Shown here piece by piece: positions 1 to 10,328 of a stretch of DNA of 64,000 nt. A program made the position numbers and the translations under genes. Source of the stretch: CAMFLJ01 sp963702555 (GTDB lineage Bacteria; Actinomycetota; Acidimicrobiia; Acidimicrobiales; Acidimicrobilacustridaceae); the NCBI GenBank assembly GCA_963702555.1, contig CAVPCW010000013.1:124001-188000 (forward strand), written 5' to 3'. Under the pieces are notes generated by a model, which was given only the letters and a program-made list of their open reading frames with translations, did no database searches and was not told the origin of the DNA. Position 1 is the first letter of the stretch. Every line of letters starts with the position of its first letter.

Positions 1-2
1 AT

Positions 3-337
3 TCCACCTGTGGGACCTGTCACCACGTGTTGGCCAAGGCAGGCGCCACTCCAAGCGGCCATCGCCGACCAGGGCTCGCTCATGCCCATCTCCGCCGGCA
101 GCCCGATGGTGAATGCGGCCATGGCCGAGGAACTCGGGATCGACATGCTTATGCAAGAGGATTTCGAGGTAGGCGACGCCTACGGGGTACAGGTGACCCC
201 CGAGATCGTTGTCGTAATGCCTGACGGTCGAGCGGTGGCCCACATCTTCGGCGGCGCAGCATGCAGACGAGTTCCTCGATGCCATCGATCCTGCCTCGAG
301 CGGCAGCCCGATGCACGCGACGATCCCCAGCCGGTAA
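3..337 (+). pseudogene. Thioredoxin-like gene fragment with two frame changes
   Basis: Three reading frames must be joined to give a thioredoxin-fold protein. The first carries a CGTC redox motif (STCGTCHHVLAKAG, bases 3-45). The second runs LQAAIADQ to VVMPDGRAVAHIFGG (about 52-255) and includes the cis-Pro region VQVTPEIVV. The third gives HADEFLDAIDPASSG and stops at 335-337. The order matches TlpA/MauD-type thioredoxin-like proteins, which reduce or relay thiols outside the membrane. The 5' end lies outside the window, so any signal peptide cannot be seen. Two +1 shifts in 340 bases mean either a decayed gene or base-calling errors; the conserved protein sequence in every segment favours a recently working gene. 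Confidence 0.55.
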
Positions 338-492
338 TTGGCCCCTGACGACGAGGCGGGTTACACGCAGTTCCCGACCGGCCCTTCCAAAGGGCCGAGT
401 CCCGGCCTGCCGCGACATTCGTCGAACCTCGACGGGATATCGTTCGAATGGTGCCAACACGGTGAGGCACTTGGCGGCATGGAGGAGCGGCA

Positions 493-2748
493 ATGCAGAT
501 CGGTGATGTGTTCGGCGAGTACTCGATCGAGGCTGAGCTCGGTCAGGGCGGTGTCGGCATCGTGTACCGCGCTCGGAGCAGCAAGCTCGGCCAGCGTCGT
601 CGCATTGAAGGTTCTCTCACCGGAACTGTCGACCGACGAGGTGTTCCGTCGGAGGTTCCTCCAAGAGGCCAAGCTGGCCGCGTCGATCGATCATCCGAAC
701 GTGGTGCCCATCTACGACGTCAACGAGGTCGACGACCAACTCTTCATCGCCATGCGCCTCGTGGCAGGTTCGGATCTCGGTGAGGTGCTCACGGGAAGCG
801 GACCCCTCGAACTGGCACGGCTCCGCCATCTCCTCGATCAGGCTGCGCTCGGCCTGGACGCGATCCATCGGGTCGGGCTGATCCATCGCGATGTGAAGCC
901 CGCGAACTTCCTCGTTGCGGCGGCTTCCGAAGGCGGGGCTGAACACGTCTATCTCAGCGATTTCGGCCTCAGCCGGTCGGGCACCCAGACAACGATCACC
1001 AGCGCGGGCGAGACCATGGGCACCCTGGCCTACAGCTCGCCCGAGCAGATCCGTGGAAGCGGAGATCTCACGTCAGCCTCCGACATCTACTCATTCGGAT
1101 GCGTGCTCTACGAGTGCCTCACCGGCCAGCGGCCGTTCCCGCGCGACAACGAAGCTGCGGTGATCTACGCGCACCTCTCTGCTCCGGCTCCCTCCCCTCG
1201 GGAGCTCCGGCCGGAACTGCCGGAGGCGGTGGACGCGGTGATCGGTCGAGCCCTCGCCAAGGACCCTGCCGAGCGCTACCCGTCCTGCGGTGCCCTGATG
1301 CGCGACCTCGAGCTCGCGATTGGACCGTCACCCCTCGTTCCTCCCGAGAACCCAGGCAGTGCAGGCCTGGCTACCGGAACCGTGATCACTCGAGGCGGAG
1401 GCCTCACCCCCCCACTCCCGACGCAAGACCCTGGCGACGAACCGGTCCACGAGCTCGAACCCGACCTCCCTGTTCGTCGATCGAGGCGGGCTCTACTGGT
1501 TGCCGGCGGCGTCGGCGTGGCGGTCCTTCTCGCTCTCGGCCTGGCAGCGTTCACCCGGTCCGGCGCCAAGACCGCGCAGGACCCCGGCACGGACACCACC
1601 ACCCCGAACAAGGTCTTCGTACCGAAACCAGGGGACGAGACACAGGAACTCGCAGCCGTGAGCGTGGAGCCGGGTCTGGAGGTCAAGCGTTCGTGGATCC
1701 TCGCATCACCCGATGGCGCAACCCTCACGGCTCAGGTCCAGATGACGAACCAGACAGACCAGAATCTGGCAGTGGACCACATCGAGGTGATCCCGAAGGA
1801 GATCGCGGCCAACGCCGGCTCCATCGACTTCAACGGAGCCGACATCGAGGTGGTGCAGGAGGACCCGGTTGTCCGGTGGAGGCCAGTGATCGCTCCGGGC
1901 AGCGTCGGGGTCCTGACCTACTCGGTCTCGCTGCCACCCGATGGAGTCTCTGCCGAGCGGCTCAGGACCCTTGCCGAGCTCCAGCAAGCAGCTGAGGCGG
2001 CCTATGTGGCGTTCACCGGGATACCACCCACCACGGCTGGGGCGACAGATGCAGCAGCGACCGAGACCGTCCCCAGCGGGACTGTGAGGCGGGACAGGAT
2101 CAGAACTGGCGGGCGGTGGTTCAGGCTCCCAGGACCCAACGCCGAGGCAGCCCGACCCGGTGCAACCGACGAACGCGGCGCCGGTGATCAGCGGGGTGCC
2201 GAATCAACAGAACGATGAACTCTCGGCGGTGAACCTGGGCATCAACGTTGTCGACCCCAACGGCGACCCGGTCACGGTCACGGTTTCCGGGCTGCCGCCT
2301 GGTCTCGCCGGCGGCAAGGCGGTCACCGGCACGATCAGTCGAGACGCCGCATCGGGAACGACCGACAAAGCGGCAATCGCCAGCCGCCCATACACCGTGA
2401 CCGTGACTGCGAGCGACGGACGGGCGAGCACTCAGGCGAGCTTCACCTGGGTGGTCAGAGACACACATCTCGCAATGCCTGACTACGTCAACACATTCGG
2501 CTGCAAAGGCTGCCAGGCAGCTCCGGGCGTGGCTGAAGCGTTCAGCGCCTACCTTCGACTCTGCATTCAACCCGGCAACCCCAAACGCTATGGAGGCGGA
2601 CGGCCGAATCTGGTGGCAGTCGATGCGTCCGGGCACGACCGTCCGCTACGGCCAACAGATCACGTTCGTCTACTGGGAACCCGACTGTGCCACCAAGAAA
2701 GATACCGGTTCGTACTGCAACGGCCAACTCGCTCGCGGGTACCCGTAG
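493..2748 (+). CDS. Membrane Ser/Thr protein kinase with extracytoplasmic Ig-like region (frameshifted)
   Basis: The start at 493 opens MQIGDVFGEYSIEAELGQGG with the glycine loop, but the frame must change near 590 to continue into VVALKVLSPEL, which holds the catalytic lysine. Later motifs are HRDVKPAN, SDFGLS and a modified APE (SPEQ). A single membrane helix lies at about 1474-1545. Outside it come a domain shared with the kinase at 2778-4331, then after a second shift (about 2088-2100) a He_PIG/cadherin-like Ig domain (NAAPVISGVP to ASFTWVV), and after a third shift (about 2500-2550) a cysteine-containing tail ending at the TAG at 2746. It is a PknB-type receptor kinase. It is convergent with its paralogue, whose stop is 29 bp away. 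The frameshifts may be sequencing errors; the gene is untrustworthy only as a continuous frame. Confidence 0.75.
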
Positions 2749-2777
2749 ACCTGAATCGCTGGGTCCGCACTGGGGAC

Positions 2778-4331
2778 CTAGCTGGAATTCGCCACAGCGG
2801 TGACCGGGCGCCCCGCCCGGGTCAGCGCCCGCTCTGCCTCGTATTGTGCCTGGGCGACCGCTTCGAGGGTCGCCTCCCATGCGCTTCGTTCGCCCAGCGA
2901 ACCCGCTGGCGGAGTCAGAACGTACTGAAGGCTGGCCGTCTGGCCGGGACCGATCGTCGCGACATAGCGAAGGATCGGTCCCGAGGTCACCGGGTCGAGG
3001 TCCTGGATCTCGATCACTGGCCCCGTCCCCTCCTGATCGAGAAGAGGCGGTGGGTCTCCTCCTACCGATGAGACCCCGCCCCACGACTCGACGTAGGTGG
3101 GAGGCAGGGCTTCGACATGCGTCAGTTGGAGCGGCTGATCACCCGTGTTCTCGAAAGTGACGGTGGCGACGATCGTCTGCGCGTCAGCGTCAACCGACCA
3201 GGTGCGATCCAGAGCAACGCCGTCGACGACGGTGCCAGGGATCTCGACCGCGACATCGCCAGGGTCGGGTTCGAACGAGGTCGCTGTGCTCACGGTCTCG
3301 TCGCGAGGCGAAGAGTCGGAGGACTCACCGCCAACCAAGAAGGCGGCGGCCACCGCTGAGACAAGCCCTACCCCGACGAGTGGAAGAAGCCACCGCCGTC
3401 GCGGATGGCGTTGCTCCGGGACCGACGAATCACCGAGTTGCACCGGGCCGTTCGGCTGAGGAGCGGGACGCAATACCGTCGGAGCCGACACAGGGCGAGC
3501 CCGCGATGCCAGCTCGAGATCTCGTGCCATCGCGGAACAGGTGGGATAACGCTCCCCTGGCTCCTTCGCCAGGGCTCGGGCAACAATCGCATCGAACGCT
3601 GCCGGCAACTCGATCCGAGAATCGCTGAGCGACGGTGGGGCATCAGAGAGATGCGCGTAGATGACCGCTGCGTCGCTGTCGCGTACGAAGGGACGGGTTC
3701 CCGCAAGACACTCGTACACGACGCAGCCGAAGGAATAGACGTCCGCCGCCTCGGTCACCTCGCCGCCGCGAATCTGCTCCGGGGCGATGTAGGCGAGAGT
3801 CCCCACGAGCTGTCCGGCCTGCGTGAGGCGGGATCGCGTGTTGTCGCGGGTCAGGCCGAAATCTGCCAGGTAGACGTGCTCCGGACCCTGAGACCCGGTG
3901 CCGCCACCAACGAGGAAGTTGTCCGGCTTGATGTCGCGATGGATCATCCCTGCCGCGTGCACCGCGTCGACCGATGCCGCAGCTTGACTCAACAGGGGTG
4001 CTGCCCGCTCCGGCCGTAAGGGGGCTTCTCGCTTCATCAGCGTGCGCAGGTCGACCCCATCCACGAGCCGCATCGCGATGAACAACTGACCTCCGTGCTC
4101 ACCCGCGTCGTAGATGGGGATGACGTTCGGGTGATCGATTGCTGCCGCTTGCTCGTACTCGTGAATGAAGCGGCGCCGGAAGACCGGATCCTCGGACAGC
4201 GAGGGGCTCATCACCTTGAGGGCCACCATGCGGTCCAGCCGAGCACTGCGGGCGACGTACACCAGGCTCATCCCGCCCCGGGCGAGCAACCTTTCGACGA
4301 AATAGTCGCCGAACTGCGTTCCAGGCTCCAC
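2778..4331 (-). CDS. Membrane Ser/Thr protein kinase, PknB type
   Basis: An intact 517-residue receptor-type kinase starting at GTG 4331. The kinase domain covers about residues 8-275: a glycine loop reading ARGGMS (first Gly replaced by Ala, as tolerated in the family), Lys39 in VALKV, HRDIKPDN at 131-138, DFG at 157-159 and APE at 183-185. A Pro-rich linker precedes one membrane helix at about 314-334. The external part resembles that of the convergent kinase at 493-2748: an Arg/Trp-containing strand, an N-x-x-DQ-L segment, a PGQ turn before LQY, and an ER-rich helix ending in AQAQYEAERAL. It follows the protease gene by 82 bp on the same strand and probably ends that operon. The inferred role is to sense an extracytoplasmic signal and phosphorylate cytoplasmic Thr residues, possibly for the FHA domain encoded upstream. 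Confidence 0.88.
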   Translation of the reverse strand: MEPGTQFGDYFVERLLARGGMSLVYVARSARLDRMVALKVMSPSLSEDPVFRRRFIHEYEQAAAIDHPNVIPIYDAGEHGGQLFIAMRLVDGVDLRTLMKREAPLRPERAAPLLSQAAASVDAVHAAGMIHRDIKPDNFLVGGGTGSQGPEHVYLADFGLTRDNTRSRLTQAGQLVGTLAYIAPEQIRGGEVTEAADVYSFGCVVYECLAGTRPFVRDSDAAVIYAHLSDAPPSLSDSRIELPAAFDAIVARALAKEPGERYPTCSAMARDLELASRARPVSAPTVLRPAPQPNGPVQLGDSSVPEQRHPRRRWLLPLVGVGLVSAVAAAFLVGGESSDSSPRDETVSTATSFEPDPGDVAVEIPGTVVDGVALDRTWSVDADAQTIVATVTFENTGDQPLQLTHVEALPPTYVESWGGVSSVGGDPPPLLDQEGTGPVIEIQDLDPVTSGPILRYVATIGPGQTASLQYVLTPPAGSLGERSAWEATLEAVAQAQYEAERALTRAGRPVTAVANSS

Positions 4332-4413
4332 GCCAGCTCACTCCATGACGTTCGGATGAGACGCCAGGACGCTAGCCGACCTCGCCGGCCGTGGACCGAC
4401 GCCGATCGGCCCC

Positions 4414-5349
4414 TCAGCGAGTCGTGGGGAGGGCCTGAGTCAAGCGGACGGACCTCGTCGCGCCGCGCCGGCCATTGCCGAGGGCGGGTGCCTCGAGGAC
4501 GTTCGAGGCAACAGACCAGAGCACGCCCTTGACCTGGTAGGGGCGCATGCCTGGGTACCGAGCCCGAACGAGTGCTGCAAAACCACTGATGTGGGGCGCA
4601 GCGAACGAGTTCCCTGTCGTCGTGATCCGAGTGCCATCGCGCCAGGCCACTTCGACGTCAACCCCTCTTGCGAGGAACTCCGGCGGCGGCGTCGGGTTGT
4701 AGTGGAACCGAAGCGGATCTGTCCCCAGGTGACAGGCGGAGCTGAAGACCGTGCCGAACATCGAGGGAAAGGAGTCTGAGGGCAGGTTGTTGGCAGCCGT
4801 CACGACGATCACGTTGCGGTGAAAGGCCTCGTCGCAAAGCTCGTAGAACGGGAGTGCCCACTCGCGCCTGTTCGTGCCCAGCGACAGGTTGACGACGTCG
4901 AAGCCCTGCTCGATAGCCCATGACAGGCCATGCAGAAAGCCTTTCGCCTTACCCGCCAGCCGTGGTCCCAGTACGCGGATGCTCGTGATCGACGCCTCTG
5001 GCGCCAGCTCGTGGATGATTCCGGCGCAGGCGGTTCCATGCCCGAACACATCCCGGTGAGGTCCAACGACCTCATCGATCTCGCCGTCCTTGCCAACAGA
5101 GACGACCAACCCGTTGGCGACATCGACACAACCATCCAGGTCCGGGTGATCGGCGTCGACTCCGCTGTCGATCACCGCCACCCTGACCCCCCTACCTCTC
5201 GTCGCCATCAGGTCGTCACGGGTCGGGAGCTCAAGAGGCGCCACCGACGAAAGCTGCAGAACAGCCGACTCCAGACGCGTGAGCCGGGATCGAAGCCGGA
5301 TCCCGGTCAGGCACGATCGATCACAGCGTCGATGATCGTGGCAGCCCAT
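4414..5349 (-). CDS. Subtilisin-like (S8) serine protease, no signal peptide
   Basis: A 311-residue subtilase with the full catalytic set: Asp61 in AVIDSGVD, His104 in FGHGTACAG, oxyanion Asn188 in TAANN and Ser248 in TGNSFAAPHISG. There is no signal peptide, propeptide inhibitor domain or membrane helix, so it probably acts in the cytoplasm, like the S8 enzymes that process peptides before or during export. The ATG at 5349 overlaps the end of the GAF gene by 43 bases, which suggests translational coupling; a later start is possible because conserved sequence begins near residue 50. Its position between the kinase-ABC fusion/GAF genes and a membrane kinase suggests a processing or signal-cleavage role in the same system. 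The substrate is unknown. Confidence 0.88.
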   Translation of the reverse strand: MGCHDHRRCDRSCLTGIRLRSRLTRLESAVLQLSSVAPLELPTRDDLMATRGRGVRVAVIDSGVDADHPDLDGCVDVANGLVVSVGKDGEIDEVVGPHRDVFGHGTACAGIIHELAPEASITSIRVLGPRLAGKAKGFLHGLSWAIEQGFDVVNLSLGTNRREWALPFYELCDEAFHRNVIVVTAANNLPSDSFPSMFGTVFSSACHLGTDPLRFHYNPTPPPEFLARGVDVEVAWRDGTRITTTGNSFAAPHISGFAALVRARYPGMRPYQVKGVLWSVASNVLEAPALGNGRRGATRSVRLTQALPTTR

Positions 5350-5856
5350 GCGTACCGCAACGGGTCAGACGCCAATGTCTCGAGGGATGCGGCCAGTTCC
5401 GCTGGCGTCGGCACATCAGAGGGAGCGGAGCCCATCGACTCGAGAACAGACCCACCGATACGTGCCAGCTCGCTGAGTAGCTCGATGGAGTCGACGCCGA
5501 ACTGTCGGGGCTGGTCGCTGAAGAGCTCGAACACGCCGACGACATCCCCATCGGAGGCGGCACACGGGACGCACAGCACGCTGGCGGCACCCGGAAGGCC
5601 GAGAAGTGCCGCCGCACGCTGGACGCTGGCCTCACCCGACGCCTCACTCAAGGCAACCGGCTGGCCAGTCGCTAACGCAAGCCCCGCCAGCCCGTGGTCA
5701 TCCGGGAGCCCACCTGTCAGCAGCACAGGCGTGGACGCGACCGGAGACTAACCCCTCCTCGCTGCGGGAGATGAGCCAGCCACCGTTGGCGTGGCACAAG
5801 CGGACCGCGACGCCGAGTAGGACTGAGAGGATGGAGTGTGGCTGAGAGGTGGTCAC
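5307..5856 (-). CDS. GAF-domain protein (frameshifted)
   Basis: Two frames join to give a compact GAF sensor domain. The first begins at GTG 5856, eight bases after the stop of the fusion gene, and reads through VLLGVAVRLCHANGGWLIS to HACAAD. A shift near 5725 leads into DDHGLAGLALATGQPVALSE, then AASVLCVPCAASDGDVVGVF and LLSELARIGGSVLESMG, with a stop at 5307-5309. Without the shift only the last 139 codons, from 5726, are open. GAF domains bind small ligands or form dimers. None of the GAF relatives' output domains is present, so it is probably a stand-alone sensor or adaptor. It is tightly linked to the fusion gene before it and overlaps the protease gene after it. Confidence 0.7.
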
Positions 5857-5864
5857 GACGTGGC

Positions 5865-8800
5865 CTATCCGAGAGGGTTCCGAATGATTCTCGACAGAGC
5901 TGCTCCATCAGCTTGCTCGACGAGAGGTGGGCGAACGGGCAGAGCGATCAGGCCGGTGAGCCGGACTCCCCCGACCGGACCATCGCTCGGTTGAGATGCT
6001 GTGTACTTCTGGGACAGCGTTCTGAGAACGTCTCGATCGAGGAGGAGCAGCTCCACTGGACCCAGTGCACGCAGGATCGACTCCTGGCGATCGCCGACGA
6101 AGGTGGTGATGCCGAATGCCTCACCTGGCCCGAGCCGGACCGGCTTGACCAGCCGGGGACCTTCGACATCGGCGGCTCCGCTGCGGATGATGGCAAGTCC
6201 GACGTCGGCCCCTATCGACGAACCACTGGCAAGACGGAGCCAAGCGAAGTGGGCGGCGACCTCATCGAGCTCACGCTCGCTCATCTGACTGAACGCCGGA
6301 ACGGCCGATAGCGCCAGGTGAATGTCGAAGGCAGCTGATTCGGGCGCGCCCTCGCCCGGTAGCAGCGCTGCTCCAGCTTGTTCCGCCCACATCGCGGCAT
6401 ACACGCCGTTCGCCTCAAGCAACTGGGCGTGGCTCCCGACCTCGACGACATGACCTGCGTCGAGAACGACGATCTGGTCGTAATCGGCGATGGCGGGCAG
6501 CCGATGGGTGACTGCGATCGTGGTTCGCCCCTCACCTGCCGTCCGCAAGGTATCGAGGATCTTCCGTTCGGTGACGGGGTCGAGCGCCGAGGTCGCCTCG
6601 TCGAGAACGAGGACCTGAGGGTCGAGGAGCAATGCTCGGGCGAGTGCGACGCGTTGCCGCTGGCCCCCGGAGAGCTGGCCTCCGCGTTCGCCGACCGCCA
6701 TTGCCATTCCTCGAGCGCTCTCCTCGACGACCTCGGTGAGCCCGGCGAGCTCGACCGCCCTTTCGAGCTCGGCATCCGAGACGTTCGCCTTGACCGCAAC
6801 CAGATTGTCCTTGAGCGTCCCGTCGAACAGGAACGACTCCTGGAACACCACGCCGAACTGACGTCGCCATGAGGCGACCGAGTACTTGTTCGCCGGCACA
6901 CCATCGACCGAGATCGAGCCCTCATCCGGTTCGTAGAAGCCCAGGAGCAGGTTCAGCATCGACGACTTGCCTGATCCGCTCGGCCCGACGATCGCAACAC
7001 GAGATCCAGCGGCGATCTCAACGGTGATCTGGTCAAGAGTCGTCTCACCGGGAAAATAGGAGAAACCCACGCGGTGGAAGCGCAATGCCTCGTTCAATGT
7101 GGGAGGCACCGACCCGTCCTCGAGCTCGACCACCTCCTCGGCCTCGATCACCTCCCGAACGCGGACGAGTGATCCGATCGACGTCTGGACGGACTTACCG
7201 ACCTCTGACAGGGAGATCATCGGATTGATCACCTCTCCCATCAGGCCCAGGAAGGCGACGAAAGTACCGATCTCCATCTGGCCCTCGAAGATGAGCCAGA
7301 TCCCGAGGCCCATGATGAACAGACGCATGAGACTCGTGACCATGTTGACCGAGAGGCCGAAGAGGTTGACGAAGAGCATGAGCGAGATCTCCCGCCCGAA
7401 CAACCGCTCTGTCGCCTTGTTGAAGCGGCGGATCTCCCGCCCCTCGAGGTTGAACGCCTTGACAACGGGTTGCGTGTTGTAGTTCTCGATGGCGATGTCG
7501 GCAACGACTCCCGTCTGCTGTTCGACGGCCATGCTCCGACGGCGGGCACCCTCACTCATCTTGCGATACACGATCGCGACGGCAGGGGCCATGAGCAGAG
7601 TGATCACCCCGAGCAACGGATCGAGGTACACCAGCATCCCAGCCGTCACCATGAGGGTCACAACTTGAACGACCCCTTCCCTCACGACCTGTGTGAGCCC
7701 CTGCTCCACAGAACTGATGTCGTTGAGCAACCTCGACAGCACATCTCCTTGCTGGTGGCGGGCGTACCAGGGCATCGGAAGACGTTGAAGCCGTTCGAAG
7801 AAGTCGGAGCGCATCTGGCGCACGACAAGACTGCTCACCTGGGCGGTGACGTACGTGCCCCGAAGCTGCCCGAGCAACGAGGCCACCAAGCCAACTCCGA
7901 GGATCGCCAAGCAGACCAAGGGCATCCGAGAACTGCGAATCGGGACCGAGCAGGACCTTGTCGAAGAGCTGCCGAGTGACCAGCGGGAGGAGCACGACGA
8001 AAGCCAGCCCGACCAGCGCCCAGAAGAAGATCTCGACCTGCTTGACCTTGTAGGGCTTCAGGTACTGGAGGCTGAGCGCAAGGAACCGTCGAAGCGGAAC
8101 GGTCGCTTGTGGGTTCATCAGGGACATCGACCACGTCGCCTCGAGCGCACCGAGACTCTGGCCGAACTCGACCTCAGCCGCAGCGTCGCATTGACCGGGC
8201 CGGGCGGATGCAAGAAAGCGCGCAAGGGAGTCGACGCCGTGCTCGGCGACGAGGAACCGGACGAACGAGAGTGCCATGAGCGAACGCAGATCGGGTTCGG
8301 CGGTGTCGAGCGGCGGCAGCGGGAGCCCCTCCAATGCCGGGTTCGGGTCGTCCGCACCGGCGAGATGAAGGCCATAGCCCTCGATGAGGGAGGTCAGATC
8401 GGCCGCCGCCGGCAGGCTCGCGCCGAAGAACATGGCAAGTGCTCGTTCGAGATGCACCGGCGGGGCCTCGGCCGCGGCGACGATCCAGATCTCGCCACGA
8501 TCGGCGTCGACCACGGCGCCCTCCGCCACGATCGCCCCCGAATCGGGGTCGGGGAACGGGTCGACCAGACAGACGTGAGGCACGACCCCCCAAGCCTCGG
8601 ATCCGAAGCCCTCGAGGCGCTTCCGCGCCTTCTTCAACTCTCCTGCCGTCCTGGAGGCGATGGTGGCGCCGAAGGAGCCCTCCCGATAGTGGAGCTCGGC
8701 GACCCCCTTGACCGTGCGGGATTCGAGCAGAGCGAGTGCCGCCCGGGGCGCTACCACCTCCTCGTCATCGGAGTGGGGCGACTTGGCCGACGACCCGTCC

Positions 8801-10230
8801 GAAGGGGCGGGGACCAGATCGGACCGGACCGTGGTGGCCAGATCGGAGGCAGGCAGCCCCGCAACCCGGACAACGAGAACCGTGGACCCGAGCCTGATGA
8901 CATCTCCCTCGTGGACTGTCATCTCCTCCCGAACCGGGCGGTCGTTGACCAAGGTGCCATTCGAGCTTCCGAGGTCAGCCAATCGAAGGTCGCCATCGCG
9001 AACGTCCAGAAGAACATGGCGTCTGGAGACCTCCGGGTCATGCAAGACGACATCCGCATCTCCCCGGCCGAAGACAGTGGGACCGTTGATCGTGATCGAG
9101 GTGACCTCGCCATCCGCAGTGGCCATCTCGACCTCAGGAACCGGCTGCCACGAGACAGGCTCGGGCTCGTCATCCGGAATCTGGTCCCGCAAGACCTCCG
9201 CCAGCGGGACGAGCCGGCTGAGCTCCGCACTTTCGACGGCTGGGCCCGGCCTCTCGTCGATCACCACCGCAGGAAGGCTCGCTGCGCTCCCAACCGACGG
9301 TCCCCCAGATGAGCCCGACGCGCTGCTCAACGCGAGCTGCACTTCCGGGGGCAGGTAGAGCGCTCCGCTGAGCGTGAGTGCCCATCCGAGCCCCAGCGAC
9401 TCGGTCGCCGCGTGGGCCAAGGCGGTAGCGAACTCCCCAGCGGTCGAATAGCGATCGTCTGGACGAGCTGCCAGACCCCTCATGATGACGTCGGCTATCG
9501 GATCGGGCACCGGCCCGACTTCAGCCAGGTGCACCGGCGTTTCATCGATGCGCACCGTGAGCATCTCGATGGTCGACCGTGATCCGCCGAACGGAAGGTG
9601 CCCACTCATCATCTCGTACAGGGTCGTAGCAAGGGAGTACACGTCACAGGCAGCTGTCAAGGTCTCACCGGTCACCTGCTCCGGAGCCATGTACGCCGGG
9701 CTGCCGAGAACGTGGCCTGCGGCGGTCGCGACGCTGCTGGACCCGCCGACGATCTTGGCGATCCCGAAGTCGGCAACCTTGAGAACGTCGTTCGAACCGA
9801 ACAACAGGTTCTGAGGTTTGACATCACGATGCAAGATCCCGGCATCGTGTGCGAAGCCCAGGCCGGCGCTGGCGGCCAGCCCCACCGAACAGGCCTCTGG
9901 CAACGTCAGCCCGCCAACCGCCTCCCTGTCCATGAGGGTCCCCCCAGGGAGCAACTCCATCACGAGGAGACAGAGGTTCTCATGCTCGACGAAATCGAAG
10001 ACGCGAACGACATGCGGATGATCGAGCGCAGAGAGAGCACGCGCTTCTCGCACGAACCTCGATCGGACAGCAGGGTCCCCGCCAAGCGCACGCGGAAGCT
10101 GCTTGATCGCAACATCCCGACCGAGCTGTTGATGGCGAGCGTGAAGAACAACCCCCCAGAGCCCACGTCCGATCTCACCCTGAATCTCGTAGCCGGGGAG
10201 CGCCTCCCTCACTAGCTCTTCGTCGAACAC
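5865..10230 (-). CDS. Ser/Thr kinase - FHA - peptidase-MA-like - ABC exporter - CNB-like fusion (one frameshift)
   Basis: A conceptual protein of about 1,454 residues from GTG 10230 (AAGGAG four bases upstream). Residues 10-275 are a protein kinase: GRGLWG loop, AIK at 41-43, HRDVKPQN at 134-141, DFG at 154-156, APE at 182-184. Residues 378-455 are an FHA phosphothreonine-binding domain with GR, SRRH and GSSNGT. Residues 495-705 resemble a peptidase-MA-like domain without a visible HExxH, ending in the typical LMALSFVRFLVAEHG and ALEATW. Residues 712-1010 form a type I ABC exporter membrane domain. The nucleotide-binding domain follows, with GPSGSGKSS, LSGGQ and VLVLDEATSALD. The last 160 residues contain a degenerate cyclic-nucleotide-binding-like domain. 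One extra base near 7927 splits the frame inside the first membrane helices (QFS to MPLVCLAILG). No C39 peptidase is present. The kinase probably phosphorylates itself or neighbours to gate transport; the cargo is unknown. Confidence 0.85.
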
Positions 10231-10264
10231 ACGACTCCTTCACATCGCAGGATTCTCCGCGCCT

Positions 10265-10290
10265 CGTAACCAGTTGGTGGGCCCGCCGTC
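10265..10290 (+). promoter_or_regulatory. Candidate ECF sigma factor promoter
   Basis: GTAACC at 10265-10270 and CGTCT at 10286-10290 are separated by 15 bases. This resembles the -35/-10 pattern used by group 4 (ECF) sigma factors (GGAACC-type and CGTC/CGTT-type). It sits about 40 bases upstream of the ATG at 10329. A sigma factor of that class is encoded next door, so autogenous local control is plausible but untested. I see no clear second copy upstream of the sigma factor gene itself. Confidence 0.4.
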
Positions 10291-10328
10291 TCAACTACGA
10301 GCGTCGGTGACGCTCGAAAGGTGCCGTG

